Shown here piece by piece: positions 47,801 to 59,800 of a stretch of 64,000 nt of DNA. This stretch comes from Carposina sasakii (Eukaryota; Arthropoda; Insecta; Lepidoptera; Carposinidae): contig CP053163.1 of the NCBI GenBank assembly GCA_014607495.2, positions 3,080,716 through 3,144,715 of the forward strand. Direction: 5' to 3'. The position numbers were made by a program, and so were the translations under genes. Position 1 is the stretch's first letter, and each line of letters starts with the position of its first letter. Below the pieces are notes generated by a model. The model saw only the letters and a list, made by a program, of their open reading frames with translations. It was not told where the DNA came from and searched no databases.

Positions 47801-50800
47801 CGCTGGCTAGCACTTTGAATTAGTGTAAGCTACATAAGTGATTTACTTCATCATCATCATCATGCTAGTAGTCGAAGCTGCAAAGGGTGATAATTTGTTG
47901 CAAGCATTGTCAAGTCTTATGGTACAACTACCATGTGTAAGACTCAGAACAATGACTAAAGCATAGAAAGAGCTTTATGACATTAAAAGCGTACCCTGTC
48001 TTAGACATTATACGGTAAAATACGAATAAATAAATAAATGAACAAAGTCATAGACAAAAACTTGACACGTTATGTAGCTTTTTAACTTAGTAACATGTAG
48101 GAAAGGTAGCAAAGGAACAAAAGAAAGGTAACCAAATTGACGTTTGCTTTGTGTTATGTTTTGTATTTTGAGCTACCTACATCTGTCTCTTTCTAATGCA
48201 GTTATAAGAGTATAAGAAAACAGAGACGACTATATTAGTCAAATATCAGTTACTTCTATCTCTATTATATCTCTAACTAACAAGTTGTTAGTTAGTTGGT
48301 TCGGTAGATAGAACTAACATGGAAAACTAATCCTGATGATGCCACGGGTGTTGGCGAAACATATGTCGATTAAAAATTTTAATTGGTTTTCGGATTAGCA
48401 GCTATGTATTTATGGTTGCATGCTAGGTGCTTGGATCTGGCTTCTCGTTGCGACTGTAGTGTCTTGTGTTCGTGATCATGAGTAGGCAGATCCGAGGGTC
48501 AGCGGAGGGTATAGGGCCCGGTGGTGGGCGATCCCTCAATAGAGATTTGAACTTCCGAATAGTGACGCCTGATACAATTCAATATTCAAGTTACTTCTAT
48601 GCTTCGTTATTGTTCTGAGGTGTAAGCACAAGGTTTAATTGACATATTTAGCTTTTAATAGTTATTACGTTTTAGTGTCTATGTATTGGTGTCTTGCTGT
48701 ATATCGATATTGCTGGGTTTTCTCTTTGGTTTATATGGTGTGTTAGTTGAAATAGAATCTTCGGTAGTCATGGTAGATGCTTCGGTAGTTGTAGTGGGTG
48801 CTTCGGTACTCGTAGTAGGAGCTTCGGCAGTAGTAGTAGGTGCTTCGGTGGTTTTAGAAGGTGCTTCGGTTGTCGTAGTAGGTGCTTCGGTGGTTGTAAT
48901 AGGTTCTTCTGTAGTTGTAGTGGGTTTTTTGGTAGTTGTATCAGGCGCTTTGATGGGTGCTTTCGTGGTGGGCTTAGGGGAAGGTTTTGGCCGTAGAGAT
49001 TTGGACAAGAAGTTCTGATATTTGATATTTTTTAACGGTCTTAATGTGGTTTTCCCTTGGAGCATTGCTTTAACAATGCTCAGTGGGATCCAGTGTCCAG
49101 GCATGTTCGCCTCAACGGGATTCGAGATAAATATCAAAGGATCCTTTTCTATGGAATCCGATTTTCCTGAAAATGCATTGGGTGCCGCTATCACTATTAA
49201 CATAATCTTCCATATGGTTGGAGTGTTCACTGAGGTTTTTACTGAAAGAAAAAGCAATACATATATGTAAAAAAATAACTAATCTAGCAAACCTGTTAAG
49301 TGCTAAAACCATAATACAAATTTTTATTTACGTTCCTAAAAATCGATTCTCTATTTTCCCATAAGTACCTACCTACATGCGGGTTTAAGTGACAGCTTGG
49401 CAAATATTGATATGCTGACTTCTGACCATGATTCTGAAGTGAAAACCACTGAAAAATTATCAGGAACATTCCGAAAATTTTCAACTTATTTTATATAATT
49501 AAAGACGATTATACTTATGTACTCGTCTTTGATATAATTTAACTTTTCATGGCAAAAATAGTGTACATCTACTTAATTACTTAGGCCTTAGATAATGCCT
49601 AAAACAAGATTTAAAACAATACAATCAAACAACTGATCAACCCTTATGGAGAGTCTGTTGATATGCTTAAATGCCCTTAAATTGTGAGTTATTGTCGTGA
49701 GCTTTCACAGTGGAAAGTTACTATTTAATAATTTCGTGACATACGAGTACAAATGACATGGAATAAAACTTTCTGACTACATTCAGCCCCATTTATCGAC
49801 CAAATCACTAACAGCCAATTTCAATAACCGATCTTGAGACATTTTTTGCATCATCATTGTTTTCAAACAAAATTTCACATTTGGAATAAAACAAATCCTT
49901 TCTTTATAATCTTTAGTGTTGAAATTGGCAGTTAGAAAATTATTAACCACATTACTTTCCTTACACAACGAGAGACTCATATACATACCTACGCACTTCC
50001 AACTCATAAAATTAAATGAACTCATAGAAGTGCATTACTAATTAATCATTATCGTATCTCATGGATCTACATACCATATTTTAAGTTTGTAAAGAATTCA
50101 GTCATTTCTAAACAATTGTAACGATAACTTTAAATAATCTTCGCCGTATTTTTTTTTAATAATTGTACTTATTTAAAGGTGTGCCTACTTATGTTTGAAA
50201 TTTTAATTGGAATTATTTGCAGTAATTAGCCAAAACTTTATGGTCAATTTTGTAATTTGTAATCAAGTGAATCTATTAATCAAGGTATAGTTATGGCAAA
50301 GCAAATTAGCAAAAATATACGAAATAGTAATTCGTGGCGTGCGCGCACAGTAAACTTGACATCCACTTCTCTATAACGTAATATTTAGATTCTCAAAATA
50401 TTAAACAAATACATAAATAAATACTTATAATTACCAATTTTTTATTAAGAGGACTGTAGTCGGGAATGACCTTGACCTTTTTTGTTGCTCGAAATTGATA
50501 TTTTTGCATGAATATTCGATACTTAGGTACCTACTATTGCAATAAATTTTGTGTTTAGTTTAGAACAACACCGGAATCTCAGTTTTATAACATAACACAT
50601 AAATATTTCCAAATGCCGGGCGTTATCTAATATATAAAATTCTCGTGTCACGAAGTTAAACTCTTTCGAAACGGCTCGACCGATTTTCGTAAATCTTAGC
50701 ATGCATATCGGTTAGGGTGGAGAATCGGACAACATCTATTTTTCATCCCCCTAAATGTTAAGGGTGGTCCACCCCTAATTTTTTTTTTTGACAAAATTTT

Positions 50801-53800
50801 TTGTTTTTATTTTTTTATGATACAGCATACAAAATACATACAACCATGAATTTTCACCCCTCTAGGATCAACCCCTTTTACATGGCAAAACAAAGTTTGC
50901 CGGGTCAGCTAGTATTTTTATAGAAATTATTCTAAAAATAGTATATTTTTAAAATTTCTTGATTCAACCATATATCAGGACTAGGCTGTATGTTGGGGTA
51001 CACTAACGGGAAATGCCGTTAATTAACGCGTTAATGTCCATTAAATGTTGATGTAGCCACGACTTTAACGCGTTAATCAACGGCGTTTTCCGTTAGTGTG
51101 GTCCGAGCATTACAAAGTACGGAATTTTCGGTATCATTCATTCCGTTTAGGTGTTGTTCATGCCACTGATGTTTCTAAATCAACAAGTTAATTCCTTTTT
51201 TTACAGTTACCAGAAAATAACGACGTGACATTTCGAAAGGAGAAGCACAATTTTGAGGCCACCTCGGGTAGTTTGTTATCAGACGAGGAGAATCCTGACC
51301 CAGACAGGCGTCCTATTCTCAAATATGACCATTTAATCGATAAGGACTTCTCTAGCGCTTGTTCGACTCCTATATCAAAGATCAGGGCACGAATAAAGGA
51401 TATAGGAACCCCAGGTGCGTTACAAAGAAGCGATTCTACGGAATACTGCAGCATACTAAGCCCGGCAGCGTGCAATAATAGTATAGAACGACCCACGGCT
51501 AAACTAAGCAGGAGCTTTACGCCAAAGTCCTACAAGCCACTGCATATCAAAGTGCCAGAATTTAACTTGGATTCAATAAAAAATTTGGTAAAAGATCGCA
51601 ATGGTAGTGAGAAGTCGTCCTACAATTTTGATATTGATAACTATAGTTTGCCCAGCACACCTATAGCTCGTAGTAATAAATTGAGGAAGAACGCGTGGCT
51701 GTCGGGAGATATTAACACGTCGGACAGAAGCTCTGCAAGCTTGAAGAAGGATAGAACCCCTGAGAGAGATGGTGAGTCGTTGCTTGTTACCTAAATATAC
51801 CATTTTCACGTGAGAAACCTTACATTAGCGTTATTTTAGACTACATATCTCGTTTCACACAATTTTTCGGAGAATAAGATATTTTTCCGCGTTAAAAAGT
51901 AGCCTGTGTCCAATCGGTTCTGTAGTTATGGCTCGAAAGCCAATTTTTTGTCGAATGGATTATGATTTACCATGTTTCGTTACATTTGCCACCAACGTCC
52001 ATACCATGTTGAATACACCGATTCTCGTCCTATCACCGAAGTTAAGCGACATCGGGCGTGGTCAGTACTTGGATGGGTGACCGCCTGGGAACACCACGTG
52101 ATGTTGGTTTTTGCTATTTTTGCAAAATTAAATATTTCTGATTTTTATATTGTGGACAAAAAAAATATGTTAAATATTTAATAAATAAATATTCACACAA
52201 ATTGGAACTTTATAATTATTACAGACGGTCCAGAACCAAAGTCTACATCGGCTAGTCCTGAAGCAGCAGCGGAATCTATTGATACTACTTTTGAAAATAA
52301 AGAACAATCGGAATATAATCTTACTAAAAATGAGGGTGCAGACAGTGCAGTGATCGAAGCAGACCAATCTCTTGAAAGCAACGATACAGGCAGAGATAGT
52401 TTTACCGGCCTAAGGAGGTAAATTAAACGCCTTCCACACGGTGCAATCTAGTTTATCAATAAGATTCATCATTAATTGGAACAGCGTCGGTCCACTCTTG
52501 CAAAACACTGTTTACTTGATTTTTTAAACATCAAGTCGAGTCAAACATAAGACTACAGTGGGGCAAGCACGAACCTCTCGATAGTCCGTAACGCTATCGT
52601 CCAACTGTCATATTTTATAAATTTTTCTTGCGAGTCGCTAGCGTTAGGGCGCCTAAAAAGGTTCATGCTTACCCCACTGTAGTCTCTGCCTGACCCTATG
52701 GGACATAGGCTTGAGGTATGTATGTAAGTTTGTAGTTATCCAGACAATAATTAAATAAACAAATATTCACACACTACACAACACATTGACCTAGTCCCAC
52801 ACTGAGATACCTAAGGTCTTGTGTTGTGGGTACTAATAAAGGAAATACATAGATATAGAAATATACAATGCTTACATAACATAGTATAGGAACATCCATG
52901 ACTCTAAAACGAACATCGATATACAAATGTTTGTACCTGCCGGGATTCGAACCCAGGACCTATGGCGTCGTAGGCAAGGTCACTACCTAATAGACCAATC
53001 GGCCGTCAGTTAGGTACCTACCTCCACACACACAAATTCGTTCCAGCTAAGAAAACAACATAAGCGTATTAACCATCATGCCAATTACAGAACAAGTCAA
53101 CCTGAAGACCAGTCGCCCGAAGCGGAGATCAGGGAGCGAACTAACTCGTGGTCGTACAAGTCTTCAAACCGCTCTAAATATAAGGTGGAGGACGATGTGC
53201 TAGCGAACGTCAATGTGAAACCGCTGGTCGCGATCCATGAGCGGTGGATATACGAGGCTAACAGGAAAACTGGACGGTCGATGTCCCTACCCGAAGATAG
53301 GTAAGTTTTTCATAGCCTTTTTTAGTAATGTGAGATTTATGAATAGCTTTTTAAAGTTTTTTTACTATTCTAGGAGTAAGAATACGAGTACATGTTTATT
53401 GTTTACAAAATAACGTTGACGACAGTGCATTATGAAATAGTATGGAAATAGGTAATCGTGGATATTGTGTCTTAAACATTTAACTTTTTTTTTGCGCATA
53501 TTTTACAAATCCTACAATAAAAAAATCGTGATTTAAATGATGCCATGATGTTCTTTTTTAAAAGTAGAATATCTTATTAAGACCCAAAAAATTGTAAAAA
53601 GCCAACATTACGAAGTGTTCCCAGGCGGTCACCCATCCAAGTACTGACTTCGCCCGATGTTGCTTAACTTCGGTGATCGGACGAGAACCGGTGTATTCAA
53701 CATGGTATGAACGTTGGCGACAGTCAATATGAAATAGAGAACCTGGTGGATAATTTGATGCACACATTTTACAAATCTTACAATAAAAAAAATGTAAAAA

Positions 53801-56800
53801 GCCAACATTACGAAGTGTTCCCAGGCGGTCACCCATCCAAGTACTGACTTCGCCCGATGTTGCTTAACTTCGGTGATCGGACGAGAACCGGTGTATTCAA
53901 CATGGTATGAACGTTGGCGACAGTCAATATGAAATAGAGAAACTGGTGGATAATGTGACTCACACATTTTACAAATCTTACAATAAAAAAAATTGTAAAA
54001 AGCCAACATTACGAAGTGTTCCCAGGCGGTCACCCATCCAAGTACTGACTTCGCCCGATGTTGCTTAACTTCGGTGATCGGACGAGAACCGGTGTATTCA
54101 ACATGGTATGAACGTTGGCAGCAGTCAATATGAAATAGAGAACCTGGTGGATAATTTGATGCACACATTTTACAAATCTTACAATAAAAAAAATGTAAAA
54201 AGCCAACATTACGAAGTGTTCCCAGGCGGTCACCCATCCAAGTACTGACTTCGCCCGATGTTGCTTAACTTCGGTGATCGGACGAGAACCGGTGTATTCA
54301 ACATGGTATGAACGTTGGCAACAGTTAATATGAAATAGAGAAACTGGTGGATAATTTGATGCACACATTTTACAAATCTTACAATAAAAAAAATGTAAAA
54401 AGCCAACATTACGAAGTGTTCCCAGGCGGTCACCCATCCAAGTACTGACTTCGCCCGATGTTGCTTAACTTCGGTGATCGGACGAGAACCGGTGTATTCA
54501 ACATGGTATGAACGTTGGCGACAGTTAATATGAAATAGAGAACCTGGTGGATAATTTGATGCACACATTTTACAAATCTTACAATAAAAAAAATGTAAAA
54601 AGCCAACATCACGAAGTGTTCCCAGGCGGTCACCCATCCAAGTACTGACTTCGCCCGATGTTGCTTAACTTCGGTGATCGGACGAGAACCGGTGTATTCA
54701 ACATGGTGTGAACGTTGGCAACAGTAAATTTGAAATAGAGAATCTCGGGGATAATGTGACGCACACATTTAATAAAGTATCTAATAATAATCCCGTAGAC
54801 CCCCCTAGCATTACCACGCATCGTGGATATTGTATGGTCTCTATACAAAATTCAACTTGGCGGCTATATTTATCGTATTAGACAGGCTAAATAATCGATA
54901 AATCGGTTAATCATATCGTGTTTCGCAGATCATGCTACTTGGCCTGGGTTCGAAGTTATAATTATCATATCACGATAATTATCTTGATAAATATACCTTC
55001 GTACACCACAAACGTCATACACCTTAAACTAAACCAAAAAAAACCGTTTCTCTGACGAGAAAAGTGTTTAGTTTGACGTCATAAAAACAAACTCTGAATT
55101 AAATTGTATATTTCTCACATTTATTCTTTGCTTTATAATTAATAATACTGAAAAACACCCTCCTTGGGCTTAATATATTATCATTTAAATAAAGAAAATT
55201 TCAAGAAGTTTAATGGAAAATCAGCTAGGATGATTAGCAGATAATTACCAAGATAATTATCAAAAAAAATATTTATCTTGATAATTTCGAACCCTGAATC
55301 CCGTTACTAACTTCACAACTTTCTCCTACGCTCCATAGTTTCGACTTTGTCTTATTTGAACTTTTAGGTAGAAATGTGTCCACAATTCCACATAGGTACC
55401 TACATAATTCATACACGGCTATGTTTTTAAAAATGTGGTACCTAGAACTGCAGGATCGTAAACGAGACCCCACAGCCAAGTTTAGCATTGCAGGGACAGA
55501 TGTAAATTATCACTGACAAGTTGCTAGTTTATCGCCTGAAGGAACGTCCCTACTCGGGTAGCTAAGTGACAATTTTAGTATACCTATGTATAAGGTGTTT
55601 TTAAAAAAATAGTGATTATCTTTTGACACGAAACTAGGTAGGTAAAGAGAAACAACTTTCACTATGAGACCAACTCCGAAATATAAAAGAAAAAACCGCT
55701 GTTCTATACATTTCAGTGCAGTAATTATTCGAGATTAGGGTATATACTTAGGTATTTATTTATCTGTGAATATTTCCAGAAGTGCTGTGCAAGGCTTAAA
55801 GCCGGCGTCACATTGCGTGGACACGCTACAGAAGTCGTTGCCGCAGTTGAACGTGAAGAGGAACTCTGCGAATAAACTGTTCCGAGGCTGCCCGGCGTCG
55901 CCAGTTAGCATCGGCAAGAATGGTCAGTGATATGATAATTTTGTTTACACTGTGTAGCAGGTGGTAGTGCGTTTACAGCTTACTAAACAGTGTTGCAGTT
56001 GGCAATTCGTGGCCAGTGGTTGTTAGGCTGCTTGTAGACGTGAACGGAGAACGGACTGACAAAAAATGGGTAACCACGATGATATATGGGGGTGCCGTAA
56101 CAACGATTTAGCCACTGCGACATTGATTAATTTTCACAGCATTTAAAGATATCTGCGTGCATGGTGGCCATCATGATCGGATCATTAAGTATTTGGTGAT
56201 GATAGGCTTAAGAATAGACTCAGGTTGTTAATCTTTATTCTTTCTGGACTTAAAAATAGGGCGATGGTATTGTTATTTGTAATTATGCCGCTTGGAAGCC
56301 ACTAATTTTACTTAATTCATATAAGAACAACATTATGAAAATTCCCTTTTGCAATGTCTAACATTTCTTTCATGCCTTTTTTGTGATTTCTATTTATGCA
56401 CGTATTACAGTCTTAACGAGCTCCCGGGTAATTCATCTAAAGTATATTATGATTTTTACAAGAATCCGTCTCATAGAATAACTCCTATGCCTGAGTTCAA
56501 AACTAAAATTGTATGCAGTAACACACAGATAATGTACTCATACACATAGAAACTAGCGCCATCATTCAAAGGTAGTATTCGGTGAAACGAACTCTTATCT
56601 TATTATTTTGTTTGGCCTGATGTCATTGGTTGATGTAATAAAAAACAATAAGATTGTAACTTTATATCTTTCTGATAGCAGCCTTAATTTGTGGATTGGA
56701 ATGCAAATGAGGTATGTATTGGAATCCATCTTGGTTATGCAATGCATAATATGCATGCTTGCTTGTATTGTATAGTAATGCACCAATGACTTGATATGTT

Positions 56801-59800
56801 TTAACACGATTTTGGTATAAGGGTAAATTGTGGTTTGCACGTATTCTTGTATATTGGTGGTAAAGTGGTACAGACAAATGTTTCACTATTACACACTACT
56901 CATGTATATTAACCTAGGTACCGTCTCGAACGGATTCGTTTCCTAACTGCATACTTCATACTCACCTTATTTATTTTTACCCATAATTATTTTAATAAAG
57001 GGTTAGGATATTTTTCTGTGAAGACAGACACGAGATCGCCGTTTTGCAATCTGACTTGGTTTGATTCTAAAGATCACAATTGTGGCCATTGTCTCAAGTG
57101 TTTTATTGTGTATTTGTGTTTTGTTATTTGCTATAAAAATAATGCTTTTACTATATAGGCTATCGTCATATAAAAACATAATGATCGAGCATGCCGAGCC
57201 TCTTATGTTATTATGTAGATATAAGTTGTAGGATGTAAAGATGGGAATTCTTTAACCATCATTTAGTATTGAAGTAATAATCAGATATTTTGAATTTTAT
57301 TACATTACTCATTCATTTTACTGAGATATTTCATTTTTACCCTGTAAAACATAAGATTATGCCGTCACGGGTTAATTTCATTAAGGACCTATTTTTTCAA
57401 TGGTCAGATTTTTTTTAATGAAGGGTCACAATCCCTGGGTGGTTTATGCGTGACCCTTGTCCCCCACCACTTATATCTAAGTACTTATTAATACTATTTA
57501 CTTTCTATTCTATTGAAGCATTGCCCAGTGCCCCATGTCGCGAGTATGCCAGTTACCACATAAAGATCGATAGCCTCTCTTAAGGATAAAGTTGATGATA
57601 ATATATCAATCAACATTTAACCAAACTCAAGTGCGCTAAGCCCATAAAGTAAAGACAAAGAGGATATGCCATATTCAATGTAGACTATAATAACTGGTTA
57701 ACATTTACCTCCTACCAGTCTACTGTTTTGCACATCAGTATAAATACAGGGCAACTCATCGCAAAATAATAGGTCCGTTTTGACATTTGTCTTCGCGACC
57801 TAACTAGTGATGTAACTATACAACTCAATACTCGATACTCACGATAAATCGATTCAAGTTTGCATGAGTATTTTGTCTGCATGAATATGTATTGTAAAGT
57901 GCATTGGATCAAAGTTCAGATTTGAAAATATATAAAAGTTTACATCGATCAGCGTAATAAAAAGTTTGTATGGATAGATGAATTTTTGTTACTCTTTCAC
58001 GCAGTAACAGCTTGACGGAACAGGCTGAAATCTAGATCAGAGAAAGGTTATATTATAGTCTGAAATAACATTTAGGCTACTGCTTATCCTATTAGCTAGT
58101 TTTCTATACGTATTGTATAAATATCTTGATCGATTTATTTTTTTCCTTAACCTATTAATATTCTGTGGACAATATGAAAAAATCGTATGCACAGTACTTA
58201 GCAGAGTGGGCGGTACCCATTAATGAAAAATGTAATTACATTTGGAACATTTCGATCAGTAAAAAATAGAAATATTAATAGGCGTGAACTGTCAAAACGG
58301 GCCTTTTATTTTGCGATGAGTATAGGTTTGTTTAGGCCATATAAATAGATACCAAATCCCTGGTTTAGGCTAGTCAATGCTTAAATTGTCAAATATTCGA
58401 AATATATGGGTAAAATATGGGACTTGGACAAGGTTGCGGGCGTCGGTTGGACGCAGGCTGCTTCCGACCGGTCGGAGTGGAGGTTGTTGGGGGAGGCCTA
58501 TGTCCAACAGTAGGACTTCTCAGGGCTGTTAATGATGATGATGATGATGAAGGGCACAATGTTCAAATTACAAAATCAGCGTAAGGGATCGTACTTGACC
58601 TCTACATTGTTATACAGGTGGTTTTTCGTTGCCACCCTTAACGAAGGGTACGTACTTTATACATCAAATAAAGTAAGTTTCTGCCAAAAAAATGCGGGAA
58701 AACAATGTACTTTTGAAAAAAAAAAATACTTGATTGGGCGAAATTTATAGTATCCAGTGTGTGTTTATGCTAGTTTCTTCATAGACAGATATTAATTATT
58801 TCTCGTGAAAAAATCTTGCAACGCGCGCCTATGTGCATTTATGCAGAAAAACGCAGTCTATTTACTCAACTTTGGACCCTAATATCTTGGGAACCAGACA
58901 CTTCCCAGGTATGCTTCCATGGAAAAAAAATGATCGTGATGATGAGGAGATTCCGTAGTTTTCGGGAACGTTGACGACCAAAAATCATCCTGTATATTAC
59001 TTCTATAGGGTTGATAGTAGAAGCCGCCAACTTTGTCTTTTCTTCAACTATGATAGGTCCATCAAGTAAGTACCTTTCAGGTAACAATTGGGAGCAGTTC
59101 AACCAGGTGAGGGAAACCATCGCGAGGAGTATGAACTTTGCTGCCCGGGACCCGGAGCGCTTTCACACGTACACCCTTAGGAGGGATTCTGATAGAGGGT
59201 AAAAATATTTTTATGCCCCGAGCACAACGGATACGTATGCATACACGTAAGCGTAGACGGCAAGCGGTGTGTTCTGTGGTCCTGTCTGATACAGAGGGGT
59301 AAGCACGAACCTTTCGATAGTCCGTAACGTAACGCTATCGTCAAACTGTCAATTCCCATAGATTTTGCTAGCGAGTCGCTAACGTCACGCCGCGTAAAAA
59401 GGTTCGTGCTCACCCCACAGTTCCATACTTTACTCTTACTGCTCGCCCACGTCAGACTTTTTGTGGGACCGATTTTTCCTTCGATTCTAACCTAACCGAG
59501 TGATTTTCTGACCCATTTTTTGTAGAATGTGTGCATTGCGCTAATGGAATTAGTACCTTCTATTTAAAAAAAAAAAAAAATCGCTCACCGATTGTCGGAC
59601 GTGGGCGAGCACCCTACGTCTACGCATACGCATCCGGTCTGCTCGAGCCTTAAGCGTAGACTAACCGTATCATTAGTCGTTGACTAAAACTTTAAGTACT
59701 CGAGACTCGAGTGTGCTGATGTCAAAGAATGTAAAATACTAACCATCTCCCATCTGACTACCCTCAAGTTTACTACGAAGAATATGAGCGTGATAATAGT

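Larger units (their letters stand above)
53601..54719 (-). repeat. Tandem array of six 5S rRNA genes, 200-bp period
   Basis: Gene 5' ends fall at 53718, 53918, 54119, 54319, 54519 and 54719, so the unit is 200-201 bp: a 118-nt gene plus an 82-nt spacer. The spacer is nearly identical between units (GACAGTCAATATGAAATAGA... on the plus strand) and ends in a T-rich terminator on the transcribed strand. A spacer-like remnant without a gene (TTTTACAAATCCTACAATAA, around 53502) lies beyond copy 1. The array lies in intron 10 of the pseudokinase gene, antisense to it. Open frames across it are artefacts of the repeat. Confidence 0.93.

Noticed and set aside
48686..49270. Plus-strand ORFs rich in Val/Ala and Ser opposite the mucin-like gene
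   Set aside because: They are antisense shadows of the Thr-rich repeat; the minus strand has the ATG, signal-like start and spliced frame.
53558..54848. Long minus-strand ORFs with repeated VEYTGSRPITEV-type text
   Set aside because: They are open frames through the tandem 5S rRNA genes and spacers; the sequence is explained by rRNA.
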